Source: Paratractidigestivibacter sp963605405
GTDB taxonomy: Bacteria; Actinomycetota; Coriobacteriia; Coriobacteriales; Atopobiaceae
Assembly: GCA_963605405.1 (NCBI GenBank)
Contig: CAVCUP010000050.1
Location: 1 to 7,648 of the forward strand
Length of the DNA: 7,648 bases
Direction: 5' to 3'
The position numbers and the translations under genes are program-made. Positions 1-6,583 of the stretch are shown in pieces. Position 1 is the first letter of the stretch; the number at the start of each line of letters is the position of its first letter. Below the pieces are notes generated by a model, which worked only from the letters and a program-made list of their open reading frames with translations, was not told where the DNA came from and did no database searches.

Positions 1-140
1 CGATGCGCCTCTGTTCGTCGGCGCGTACACGGGAGAATAAACCACCTGTTTAAACAAAAAAGGCCCCATGCTCGTGAACTACTTCCCATTTCTTATGTCC
101 AAGAACTGAGAAGCAGTTTATGTCGGACTAGGGCGGGCGC
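1..140. other. Left-edge stretch without an assignable gene
   Basis: No recognisable gene. On the plus strand one frame reads DAPLFVGAYTGE and stops with TAA at 38-40, which could be the last 12 codons of a gene entering from the left. Two other plus frames are equally short and open, so I cannot choose between them. The rest is relatively AT-rich, with an A-tract at 55-61, and shows no clear promoter or terminator hairpin. It may include decayed sequence of the neighbouring insertion-sequence relic. Confidence 0.3.
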
Positions 141-269
141 TTATCTTTGACCTGTATCCCAGCCGTCGCAGATGCTCTCCGGGACCCCGCCGAGCTCCGC
201 GACGCCCCGGACGCCCATCCCCTCCCCGCGCGCCAGGAAGTAGAGGTCGAACGAATCCCTGCCGTGCAT
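141..269 (-). pseudogene. Truncated transposase N-terminus (helix-turn-helix-like)
   Basis: A 42-codon frame starts with ATG at 269 and begins MHGRDSFDLYFLARGEG. Residues 8-37 read as a plausible helix-turn-helix of the kind that opens many IS transposases: a Leu-Tyr-Phe-Leu helix, then Gly-Val-Arg-Gly-Val-Ala-Glu-Leu-Gly-Gly-Val, ending in Trp37. A purine-rich stretch 8-12 nt upstream could be a ribosome binding site; in the second copy the same place reads GGAGG. The frame ends after residue 42 with TAA at 141-143, far short of any transposase, so it cannot encode a working enzyme. It could instead be the start of another small DNA-binding protein. Its repetition at 7322-7405 in a broken form favours a mobile element. 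Confidence 0.5.
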
Positions 270-321
270 GCGGACCCCCGGTCCGGACCTTTAACGGTCC
301 AACTTTTCGTCCGCAGTCCCA
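141..321 (-). mobile_element. Insertion-sequence 5'-end relic, copy 1
   Basis: Positions 225-321 match 7361-7457 in the same orientation with 7 mismatches that I counted over 97 bp. Read on the minus strand the element begins TGGGACTGCGG and continues CGAAAAGTTGGACC. A TG start with an AAAAGTTGGAC-like motif resembles the terminal repeats of some IS3-family (IS150-type) elements. Behind it come the palindrome GGTCCGGACC and a short open frame beginning at 269 that looks like the start of a transposase. Only this end is present: the frame stops at 141 and no inverted copy of the end is visible further left. Family placement is an inference from the terminal motif and the helix-turn-helix-like start. 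Confidence 0.6.
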
Positions 322-436
322 ACTCCACGTATCGACCCGTAAGCTTGGTCATCAACTCACCAGATAGCAGATACGAGTTGGAGCCAGTGATAGATATCGA
401 GAAGCCGCCATCAGCAGAGAGGACGATAATCGTCAG
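321..436 (-). pseudogene. Internal fragment of a DUF4143-type AAA ATPase gene, cut by the IS relic
   Basis: On the minus strand the frame running from 436 down to about 323 encodes a segment containing ITGSNSYLLSGEL followed by TKLTGRYVEL. This is the conserved stretch of the DUF4143/AAA_14 ATPases around the sensor-1 Thr-Gly-Ser-Asn and the following Gly-Arg-Tyr. The intact relative at 937-2190 has VTGSNSRFLSKD at the same place. Upstream the frame closes with TAA at 437-439 and no Walker motifs are found. Downstream the sequence runs into the IS end at 321, where the expected family sequence is lost. This is therefore a remnant of about 30 codons of a third DUF4143 gene in the window. The assignment rests on one motif block, though a characteristic one. 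Confidence 0.65.
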
Positions 437-440
437 TTAA

Positions 441-873
441 GACACCTATTTTTCCGATTTTGCAGAAGTTGGTTTCTTAAACCCTACTCCCACTCAATTC
501 TTGAAAAAGTATGTGGCTTGAGCCTGGTTATGCTGAGTGCGCCCGTTTTCGAGTGCCGCCGCGTGCCGGGAGTCCGCGACCTGGGCTTTCAGGCGGTCTC
601 GGGGACAATCCCGGGGACAAAAACGCAAACTCACAGCAAAACTCAGGTTCCTTGAGTTTATGTTTTTGTCCCCGGGATTTCGACTCGGCGTTTCCGCAGT
701 TCAGAGCGTCGCATGATTGGCTTGTTGAATTCAACTCATGAACTGTCTGGGGTTTCCGTGCAGCAATGGCGGCAACGGATGCATGCGGGCCCATCTCCGC
801 ACGCGCTCTCGGGTTTGGCCGACGAGGCCCGATGCCGAACATCTCAAAGCTATCCGCCTCAGGGAAGTGGCGT
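441..873. other. Non-coding stretch of about 430 bp
   Basis: I find no gene I would defend. Open frames exist on both strands (plus 511-741, minus 528-842), but they lack a ribosome binding site and any recognisable motif, and both run straight through the long inverted repeat at 608-678. Other contents are a relatively AT-rich segment (441-520), a direct repeat of GGGGACAA at 601-608 and 613-620, and a perfect 12-bp palindrome GTTGAATTCAAC at 724-735. The promoter of the ATPase gene at 937 lies just beyond the right edge. Confidence 0.6.
608..678. repeat. Long inverted repeat, REP/MITE-like hairpin
   Basis: Left arm 608-633 pairs with right arm 653-678. Seventeen consecutive base pairs (ATCCCGGGGACAAAAAC with GTTTTTGTCCCCGGGAT) are followed by a two-base interruption, one position of which can form G-U in RNA, and seven more pairs (AAACTCA with TGAGTTT). 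The loop is 19 nt. Part of the arm motif, GGGGACAA, also occurs directly upstream at 601-608. The symmetry is far beyond chance for this length. It does not look like a plain terminator, since the T-run is inside the stem and nothing T-rich follows. A dispersed palindromic element (REP or MITE type) is my preferred reading; a bidirectional RNA hairpin is the alternative. Confidence 0.75.
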
Positions 874-887
874 TATAATCTGATTAT
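874..887 (+). promoter_or_regulatory. Candidate -10 box overlapped by a palindrome, for the ATPase gene
   Basis: A perfect TATAAT lies at 874-879, 58 bp before the ATG at 937. Overlapping it is ATAATC-T-GATTAT (875-887), a perfect 6-bp-arm inverted repeat that could be a repressor site. No good -35 box stands 17 bp upstream. A competing arrangement is TTGACG at 891-896 with TAATTA at 915-920, which would leave a very short leader. I cannot decide between them by eye. Confidence 0.4.
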
Positions 888-936
888 CAATTGACGTCTT
901 TGGACGTATTTCAGTAATTAGGACAGGCTGGCAAGC

Positions 937-2190
937 ATGGAGATCAAGCGCAACAGGTACCTCAACGCCCTCATCGAGCGCAAGCACAACGGCCTCGTCA
1001 AGGTCGTCACAGGGATCCGCAGGTGCGGCAAATCTTACCTTGTCTTCAATCTCTTTCGCGAGCACCTGCGCGAGGCGGGGGTGCCCGACGACCACGTCAT
1101 AACCGCCCAGCTCGACCTCCGCAGCGCAAGGGGCCTGAGGGACCCCGACGCGATGCTCGACTACGTGAACGAAAGGATCGCGGGGCCGGGCATGCATTAC
1201 GTGCTCCTCGACGAGGTCCAGCTGCTGCCGGATTTCGTCGAGGTCCTCAACGAGCTGCTCGCCAACCCCTCCGTCGACGCCTACGTGACCGGCTCCAACT
1301 CGAGGTTCCTGTCGAAGGACGTGATCACGGAGTTCCGCGGCCGCGGCGACGAGGTGCACGTGCTCCCGCTCACCTTCGCCGAGTTCATGCAGGCCAGGGA
1401 CGACGACGAGCTGCATGCCTGGGCCGACTACGTCGAGTACGGAGGCCTCCCCCTGGTGGCGACTATGCGCACGGAGGAGCAGAAGGCGGCCTACCTCGCG
1501 AACCTCTTCGAGGAGACCTACATCAAGGACATCGTGGAGCGCAACGGCCTGCGCAAGACCCAGGAGCTGGAGGACCTCGTGGACGTGCTCGCGTCGGCGA
1601 CCGGGTCGCTGACCAACGCCCCGAAGATACAGGCGACGTTCAAGAGCGCCCTGCGCTCGAGCATAAGCACCGCAACCATAAGGTCCTACATCGACTGCTT
1701 GGAGGACGCCTTCCTGGTGAGCGAGGCGAAGCGCTACGACATCAAGGGCAGGAAGTACATCGGCGCGCCGGTGAAGTACTACTTCGAGGACGTCGGGCTG
1801 CGCAACGCGCGCCTCAACTTCAGGCAGATCGAGGAGACCCATCTGATGGAGAACGTCATCTACAACGAGCTTCGCGCCCGCGGCCTCTCGGTCGATGTTG
1901 GGATAGTGCCCAGAAGGCGCATCGACGCCGAGGGCAGGAAGATATCGAGCACACTCGAGGTCGACTTCGTCGCCAACCGCGGCTCCAGGCGCTACTACGT
2001 CCAGTCCGCCTACGCCCTGCCCGACGCGGCCAAAAGGGAGCAGGAGTCGGCGTCGCTCAGGCGCATAGGGGACAGCTTCAAGAAGATCATCGTCGTCAAG
2101 GACACGGTGAACACCACGCGCGACGAGGACGGCATCGTCACCATGAGCCTGTTCGACTTCCTGCTGGATCCGGACAGCCTGGACAGGTAG
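937..2190 (+). CDS. DUF4143-type AAA+ ATPase (AAA_14 domain plus C-terminal DUF4143)
   Basis: A complete 417-residue protein of a common but poorly understood bacterial/archaeal ATPase family. The N-terminal P-loop domain has Walker A GIRRCGKS (residues 26-33), Walker B HYVLLDEVQ (87-95, Asp92-Glu93), a sensor-1-like VTGSNSRFLSKD (117-128) and the family signatures LPLTFAEF (143-150) and YVEYGGLP (165-172). The C-terminal DUF4143 half resembles a PD-(D/E)XK nuclease fold: LEVDFV (340-345, Glu341, Asp343) is followed by YVQSAY (354-359), where Gln356 sits at the usual end of that motif, so a catalytic lysine is not obvious. Length fits the family. The ATG at 937 is the first start after an in-frame TAG at 919-921; the ribosome binding site is weak (AGG about 9 nt upstream). 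No partner gene is co-transcribed, and the biological role is unknown. A long open frame exists antisense (859-2298), but it has no protein motifs. Confidence 0.92.
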   Translation: MEIKRNRYLNALIERKHNGLVKVVTGIRRCGKSYLVFNLFREHLREAGVPDDHVITAQLDLRSARGLRDPDAMLDYVNERIAGPGMHYVLLDEVQLLPDFVEVLNELLANPSVDAYVTGSNSRFLSKDVITEFRGRGDEVHVLPLTFAEFMQARDDDELHAWADYVEYGGLPLVATMRTEEQKAAYLANLFEETYIKDIVERNGLRKTQELEDLVDVLASATGSLTNAPKIQATFKSALRSSISTATIRSYIDCLEDAFLVSEAKRYDIKGRKYIGAPVKYYFEDVGLRNARLNFRQIEETHLMENVIYNELRARGLSVDVGIVPRRRIDAEGRKISSTLEVDFVANRGSRRYYVQSAYALPDAAKREQESASLRRIGDSFKKIIVVKDTVNTTRDEDGIVTMSLFDFLLDPDSLDR

Positions 2191-2286
2191 TGGAGCGCAT
2201 CCGGGACGCTGAAGCGCCTTCGCGAAAAGGGGCTGCTGAAATGGGTGGGCGAAAACCCGCACGATCCAAACCGGTCTACAGACTCC
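2191..2286 (+). pseudogene. Winged-helix C-terminal remnant
   Basis: Immediately after the ATPase stop codon, and in the same frame, the plus strand encodes SGTLKRLREKGLLKWVGEN followed by PHDPNR. This resembles the end of the winged-helix domain found at the C-terminus of Fic-type or AlbA_2-type ATP-binding proteins, typically a Leu-Lys-x-Leu-x-x-Lys-Gly-Leu helix, then a Trp-Val-Gly turn and a short tail. There is no start codon with a ribosome binding site, and the sequence after about 2286 stops looking like protein. I read it as the 3' scrap of a lost gene. Whether it joined the ATPase by deletion or is a chance resemblance cannot be settled here. Confidence 0.35.
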
Positions 2287-2359
2287 CGAAAAACGCATAA
2301 TCAGCTAGGTATCTGCCGGTACGCGTGTCTGTTGCGCGGCCCACGTCGAAGCAACATTC

Positions 2360-2376
2360 GGGGCGAGAAACGCCCC
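2360..2376. terminator. Short GC hairpin in the convergent region
   Basis: GGGGCG and CGCCCC form a perfect 6-bp stem with the 5-nt loop AGAAA, lying between two convergent genes. No T-run follows on either strand, so it is at best a helper hairpin to the larger one at 2390-2425. Confidence 0.35.
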
Positions 2377-2389
2377 AGGCAACAGATAG

Positions 2390-2436
2390 GCGCCCGAAGG
2401 AGGCGATGTCTCGCCGTTCGGGCGCTTGATGGCTTT
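2390..2436. terminator. Probable terminator hairpin between convergent genes
   Basis: GCGCCCGAA (2390-2398) pairs with TTCGGGCGC (2417-2425). Inside, GGCGA (2402-2406) pairs with TCGCC (2411-2415) around a 4-nt loop, with small bulges between the two stems. On the plus strand the stem is followed by TTGATGGCTTTT, giving a weak T-rich end. On the minus strand CTATCTGTTG follows. It sits between the end of the ATPase gene (2190, plus) and the end of the permease gene (2500, minus), where a two-way terminator is expected. The poor T-run keeps confidence moderate. Confidence 0.55.
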
Positions 2437-2499
2437 TGCTCTATACGCGGGCTATCTGATATCGATGACGGCATGGTGCCGACGCACCTCCGCCTCCGC

Positions 2500-4584
2500 T
2501 TACAAACTCGGCGAGAGCACGATTTCCTTCGAGGTTTTGTACGTGAGTGCGAAGTAGCCGCCGTAGACAACCAGAACAAATGCGGCCGTGAACAGAAACG
2601 CGTCGGTCATCGAGCAGCCGAACAGGCCGACAATCGCGTCGTTCACGACGTAGAGCGCGCAGGTCGCGTGGCAGAGGGCGACCGCCAGCGGAAAGGCGAA
2701 ATACACCCCGATCTGCGCCGCCAGCGCCCGCCCCATCGAGCGTGGACAGGCCCCCAGCTGGGACAGGACGCGGTAGCGGCCCACGTTGTCCGAGGCCTCG
2801 GAGAGCTGCTGGATCGCCAGCACCGTGGCGCAGCTGATGAGCAGCACGAGGCCGATGTAGACAGCCAGGTAGCTCACGGTCACGGAAAGGCCGTTGGCCT
2901 GCTCGGCGATGGACGTGGACGCGTAGTACGTGAAGGCGGGCCAGGACGTGCTCGCTCCTTCGTCCCCGCCCTGCAGGGTGGCGAGAAACGCGTCGACCGC
3001 TTCCCGCAGGCTCTGATCCGTATCGGCGCTCTCGCCCGCGTATGTCACGTTGACGTAGTCGAACCAGGGCGTCAGCCCCTCGCCCTCGATCAACGAGTCG
3101 GGAACGATCAGGGTTGCGCAGCAGGTGGAGCCTAGGTAGTTGTACAGGGGCTCGTCCGCGATCCGAGGCGTCGTGCGCAGTGTGCGGTCCAGCACGTCGA
3201 CGGTCTCGTTCTGGGCGAGAAACGCCTCCCAAAAACCGGTGAACGTTACGTCGTCGCACCAAACGGCGCAGCCGTCGGCGCCGAGGTCGACCGGGTCAAG
3301 CCCTCGCATCCGGCGCAGATCGTTGTAGTCGCTCATCTTGACCAGGTCGATGGCCGAGCTGTCGTTCCGGAAGGACGCGGAGACCAGTCCGCCGCCATCG
3401 TCGTAGTCCGTTGCCCGCCACAGGTCATCGGCCACCAGGGCGCGCTCTCCGGATTGTGCCTGGTAGAAGTCGACCTCGACGGCATCGGCCACCATCTGGT
3501 CCCAGCCGTCGACGCCCGAGCGCAGCGCGGCCAGGGCATCGTAGCCGTAACCCGCGGCAACCTCGGCGCTTTGGGCCTCCGCGGTGGAGCCCACGAGGGA
3601 CAGGTCGTAGGAGGTACCGTGATCGATTAGGGTGTTTACGGCGCGCGCCACGCCGAAGCCGGTGCAGATTCCGCAGATGCCCATGAAGAGCATCGCGCAC
3701 ACCAGCGTGATCGAGACCCACGCTGTGTTGATACGGCAGTTGAGCTGGCGCAGGACGAACATGTTGAGCCCGCGCAGGTAGACGCCGCGGCTGCGCTGGA
3801 TCGCGCGTAGGATGAAGCCGGAGGCCGAGAAGAACAGGAGCGCCGTGCCCACGATCACAAGCAGCGTCGCCCAACCGAAATCCGCGCCCAGCTCGATCAA
3901 TCCGCTGCGCACCAGCAGGTGGTAGGCCACGCCGATCAGCGCCACCGCGACAATGAAGCACGCGACGCACAGCGGCACGCTGCGCAGCTTGAGCTTCTCG
4001 CTTCTCTTCTCGGCATAGATCAGGTCAATCAGGCGGCAGCGGGAGACCAGCGCGACGTCAAGGGCGAGCGACACCGCGAAGATCACGGCGAAGCAAGCGC
4101 AGGTGGTCGCGCACGAGGACGGCGAGAAGAGCACGGAGAAGCCCTTGACCGTCGTCTTGAAGAGGCGCGCGGTCACGTAGAGCATGGCCTGCGAGACTCC
4201 CACGCCAAGAACCAGGCCAGTAACGAGCGCCGCCGCGCCGACGAGGAGCGTCTCGGCCACGATGATGCACGCGACCTGCACGCGGCTCATGCCCAACGTG
4301 AGGTAGATGCCGAACTCGCGCTTGCGGCGGCGCACCAGGAAGCGGTTGGCGTAGACCACGAGAAAGCCCAGGACCACGGCGACGAAGACCGAGACCCCGT
4401 CGAAGATGCCGAGCAGGTTGGACGCGACCTTGTGCTCGCCGGCCGTCAGGTCGATGACGGCCGTCTGGTCCTTGAGCGAGCCGAACGCGTAGAAGATGCA
4501 GACACCCAAGGCCAGGGTGAGGAAGAATATCGCGAAGTCCTTGATGGAGCGGCGGACGTTGCCGAGGGCGATCTTAGCGAGCAT
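2500..4584 (-). CDS. BceB-type ABC transporter permease (peptide antibiotic sensing and resistance)
   Basis: A 694-residue integral membrane protein with the BceB plan: ten predicted helices and one large extracellular domain between helices 7 and 8. By eye the helices are about 16-36, 62-83, 104-128, 160-180, 203-222, 237-260, 288-311, 566-590, 620-646 and 657-681. The extracellular domain spans about 312-565 and should face the peptide or its lipid target. FtsX-like segments lie near 62-190 and 566-681, including RRRKREFGIYLTLGMSR (85-101) and RYRVLSQLGACPRSMG (603-618), the likely coupling helices. The ATG at 4584 has a strong ribosome binding site (GGGGAGGG, 5 nt upstream) and overlaps the ATPase gene by 11 nt; an upstream in-frame start at 4725 would only add sequence read in the wrong frame through the ATPase gene. 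Length (BceB is about 650) and order fit the family. In Bce systems this subunit also signals to the kinase. Substrate unknown. Confidence 0.95.
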   Translation of the reverse strand: MLAKIALGNVRRSIKDFAIFFLTLALGVCIFYAFGSLKDQTAVIDLTAGEHKVASNLLGIFDGVSVFVAVVLGFLVVYANRFLVRRRKREFGIYLTLGMSRVQVACIIVAETLLVGAAALVTGLVLGVGVSQAMLYVTARLFKTTVKGFSVLFSPSSCATTCACFAVIFAVSLALDVALVSRCRLIDLIYAEKRSEKLKLRSVPLCVACFIVAVALIGVAYHLLVRSGLIELGADFGWATLLVIVGTALLFFSASGFILRAIQRSRGVYLRGLNMFVLRQLNCRINTAWVSITLVCAMLFMGICGICTGFGVARAVNTLIDHGTSYDLSLVGSTAEAQSAEVAAGYGYDALAALRSGVDGWDQMVADAVEVDFYQAQSGERALVADDLWRATDYDDGGGLVSASFRNDSSAIDLVKMSDYNDLRRMRGLDPVDLGADGCAVWCDDVTFTGFWEAFLAQNETVDVLDRTLRTTPRIADEPLYNYLGSTCCATLIVPDSLIEGEGLTPWFDYVNVTYAGESADTDQSLREAVDAFLATLQGGDEGASTSWPAFTYYASTSIAEQANGLSVTVSYLAVYIGLVLLISCATVLAIQQLSEASDNVGRYRVLSQLGACPRSMGRALAAQIGVYFAFPLAVALCHATCALYVVNDAIVGLFGCSMTDAFLFTAAFVLVVYGGYFALTYKTSKEIVLSPSL

Positions 4585-5398
4585 CGCTGCCCTCCCCACC
4601 CAGGAAAGCGACGGTGTCCATGACCTCGTCGAAGAAGGCGGCGCGGGTCTTCTCGCCGCGGTAAAGCTCGCTCCACAGGTGCCCGTCCTTGATGAAGAGG
4701 ACGCGGGTGGCGAAGCTCGCGGCAAAGGAGTCGTGCGTCACCATGAGGATCGTGGCGCCGGCGCGGTTGAGGCTACCAAGGGCCTCGAGCATGCGGCGGG
4801 AATTGCGCGAGTCGAGGGCGCCGGTGGGCTCGTCGGCGAGCACCAGGGACGGGTCGCGGACGATGGCGCGAGCCGCGGCGACGCGCTGCCGCTGGCCGCC
4901 GCTCATCTCGTGGGGCATCTTGTCGAGGACGTCTTCGACAAGAAGGTCGCGGGCCACGCGCTCAACCTTTTCGGCTACCTGGGCGGGCGCGGCGCCGGAG
5001 ATGGTGAGGGCCAGGGCGATGTTCTCGCGGGCCGTCAGCGTGTCGAGGAGGTTCGAGTCCTGGAAGATGAAGCCCAGGCGGTCGCGGCGAAAGCGCGTGA
5101 GGGCGTCGCCGCGCAGGGTCGTGACGTCGCAGCCGTCGACCAGGACGCTGCCGGCGGTGGGGCGGTCGAGGGTCGAGATGCAGTTGAGAAGGGTCGTCTT
5201 TCCCGAGCCGGAAGGGCCCATTACGGCGACGAGCTCTCCGTGGTCGACGTCGAAGGTGACGCCGTCGAGGGCGCGGCAGACGTTGGACTTGTTGCCGAAG
5301 TACTTCTCGACGTTGACGAGGCGAAGGGCGGGGTTGCCTGGGGTTGCAGCGGACGGAGCCGGCTCGTTGCCGGAGCGCCTGAAATGGGCTGGCCTCAT
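4574..5398 (-). CDS. BceA-type ABC transporter ATP-binding protein
   Basis: A 274-residue cytoplasmic ATPase subunit of the MacB/LolD/BceA class that powers the permease encoded just downstream. All nucleotide-binding elements are present: Walker A GPSGSGKT (61-68), Q-loop Gln113 in FIFQDSNLL, signature MSGGQRQR (165-172), Walker B LVLADEP (185-191) with catalytic Glu190, D-loop ALDS (194-197) and switch His222. The ATG at 5398 is preceded by AGAGGA about 8 nt upstream. About 24 residues rich in Pro, Ala and Ser precede the first domain strand, longer than usual for BceA; no alternative start codon is seen near the domain edge, so the extension seems real. Its promoter region lies between 5399 and 5515, separate from the kinase operon, with a likely response-regulator site at 5491-5508. 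Confidence 0.97.
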   Translation of the reverse strand: MRPAHFRRSGNEPAPSAATPGNPALRLVNVEKYFGNKSNVCRALDGVTFDVDHGELVAVMGPSGSGKTTLLNCISTLDRPTAGSVLVDGCDVTTLRGDALTRFRRDRLGFIFQDSNLLDTLTARENIALALTISGAAPAQVAEKVERVARDLLVEDVLDKMPHEMSGGQRQRVAAARAIVRDPSLVLADEPTGALDSRNSRRMLEALGSLNRAGATILMVTHDSFAASFATRVLFIKDGHLWSELYRGEKTRAAFFDEVMDTVAFLGGEGSDAR

Positions 5399-5439
5399 GG
5401 GCAGATCCTCTCTGTGCGATGTGTGGTCGAAGGTCGCCC

Positions 5440-5445
5440 ACCATA
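5440..5445 (-). promoter_or_regulatory. Candidate -10 box for the transporter operon
   Basis: TATGGT on the minus strand lies about 42 bp before the ATG of the ATPase gene and about 57 bp downstream of the centre of the inverted repeat at 5491-5508. There is no good -35 box, as expected for a promoter that needs an activator. An alternative TATGGC at 5468-5473 would put the inverted repeat on top of the -35 region. Confidence 0.3.
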
Positions 5446-5490
5446 CTCCGGCTTTGCGGCCCGGCGAGCCATAGGACCGAGTGAGGTCGA

Positions 5491-5508
5491 CCTTACGGTT
5501 TCGTAAGG
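5491..5508. promoter_or_regulatory. Putative response-regulator operator upstream of the transporter operon
   Basis: CCTTACG-GTTT-CGTAAGG is a perfect 7-bp-arm inverted repeat with a 4-bp spacer, lying 8 bp beyond the kinase stop codon and about 93 bp upstream of the ATPase start. Its outer part, CCTTA-N8-TAAGG, is repeated with identical spacing in the promoter of the regulator gene (7319-7336). BceR-like regulators are known to bind inverted repeats upstream of their transporter genes, unlike many OmpR relatives that use direct repeats. Binding is inferred. Confidence 0.6.
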
Positions 5509-5515
5509 CCCGGGT

Positions 5516-6583
5516 CTAGCCGGCATAGGAATCAGGGAATTCGATCGCGACGCACGTCCCCTCGCCGGGGGTCGAGGAGGCCTTGGCGCTCAGCCCCATC
5601 TTTTCGCAGAGCGTCCGCACTAGATACAAACCAATGCCTGTTGAGCGGGGGTACGCGCGGCCGTTCGCGCCCGTGAAGCCGCGGTCGAAGACGCGCGAAA
5701 GGTCGGATGCCGGGATGCCGATGCCATTGTCCTCGATGCGCAGGATGACGCACCAGGCGTCGAGGCCGGTCGCGACCTTCTCGGCTGTTATACGGACGCG
5801 CGCGGGCTCGCCGGCCAGCGCGGCGTCGCTGCGACGGTACTTGGCTGCGTTGACCAGGACCTGGCGAATGACGAACTCGAGCCACTTGGGGTCGGCGTGC
5901 GCCTCGACATCCAGCTCGCCCAGCTGCGGAGAAACACCCGCGTCGATCAAGGTCCGCGAGGCGCTGCGCAAGGCCGCGCGCACGCATTCGCCCAGGTCGA
6001 CACGGCGAATCTGGAAGTCGCGATCCACCGAGGAGCTTCTCGCGTAAAAAAGCGACTGGTCAACGAAGCCCTCGACGCGGCGCAGCTCGACGTCGATGGC
6101 CTCAGTCGTGGGCGTGAGGTCGTTTGCCGCGGCCAGGCGCGCGGCGGCGATGGGCGTCTTGACCTCGTGGACCCAGGTCTCGACGTAGTCGCGGTACTCA
6201 CGCTGCTCGGCGCGCAGGGCGGCCACCTGATCGGCCATCGACTTCGAGGCGACGCGCAGGTTCTCCAAGACCAGGCGCTCCTCGAGGCCTCGTGGGGCAT
6301 CCATGAGCTCGGGGGCCAGCCAGCCGCAGCCCTTCTCAGCCAGGGCGTCGACGGTCTGTGCAAGGTCTGCGTAGAAACGTCGTTTGGTTGCGTATTTGAT
6401 GGTTGTCGCCACAGCCAGAGCGCAAACAAGCAGCAGGCAGACCGTTGCGACCTGCTCCGTTGTAAGGCCAAAAGCGAGCATCATAAGCCCGGCCAGCGCG
6501 ATCGCGAGCAGCTGGCACGCGCCCGCGCCCGCGTTGTTCTTGAGGTAGCCCGCCAGCGTGAGGGAGTTCTTCTCGCTACTCAA
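5516..6583 (-). CDS. Intramembrane-sensing histidine kinase (BceS-type)
   Basis: A 355-residue membrane kinase. Two helices (about 23-41 and 44-62) are joined by only a few residues (around LTTEQ, 40-44), so there is no extracellular sensor domain. This is the mark of kinases that take their signal from a partner ABC transporter inside the membrane. The catalytic core follows: H-box TWVHEVKTPI (136-145) with phospho-accepting His139, N-box VNAAKY (244-249) with Asn245, G1 DNGIGI (285-290), an F-box around FDRGF (299-303) and G2 STGIGLYL (314-321). Translation appears to start at a TTG (6583), eight bases inside the end of the regulator gene, pointing to coupled translation; the upstream ribosome binding site is weak (GGGG). 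Expected to phosphorylate Asp52 of the regulator encoded just upstream. Signal identity unknown. Confidence 0.95.
   Translation of the reverse strand: MSSEKNSLTLAGYLKNNAGAGACQLLAIALAGLMMLAFGLTTEQVATVCLLLVCALAVATTIKYATKRRFYADLAQTVDALAEKGCGWLAPELMDAPRGLEERLVLENLRVASKSMADQVAALRAEQREYRDYVETWVHEVKTPIAAARLAAANDLTPTTEAIDVELRRVEGFVDQSLFYARSSSVDRDFQIRRVDLGECVRAALRSASRTLIDAGVSPQLGELDVEAHADPKWLEFVIRQVLVNAAKYRRSDAALAGEPARVRITAEKVATGLDAWCVILRIEDNGIGIPASDLSRVFDRGFTGANGRAYPRSTGIGLYLVRTLCEKMGLSAKASSTPGEGTCVAIEFPDSYAG

Noticed and set aside
147..440. 97-codon plus-strand frame ending in ERTIIVS, first considered a gene fragment
   Set aside because: The minus strand of the same bases encodes the DUF4143 sensor motif and the transposase-like start, which explain the sequence better.
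528..842. 104-codon minus frame in the gene-free stretch
   Set aside because: No ribosome binding site and no motif, and a third of it is the long inverted repeat, so it more likely reflects the repeat than a gene.
859..2298. 479-codon open frame on the minus strand opposite the ATPase gene
   Set aside because: It is antisense to a protein with clear Walker A and B motifs. Its translation is a compositional Val/Leu/Arg/His mix without motifs, a usual effect of high GC.
2396..2430. AAGGAGG followed by ATG and a 7-codon frame (a possible leader peptide)
   Set aside because: The spacing to the ATG is too short, no gene follows on that strand, and the bases are explained by the terminator stem.
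4496..5506. 336-codon open frame on the plus strand across the ABC ATPase gene
   Set aside because: The minus strand carries a complete ABC ATPase with all motifs and a ribosome binding site; the plus frame has neither.
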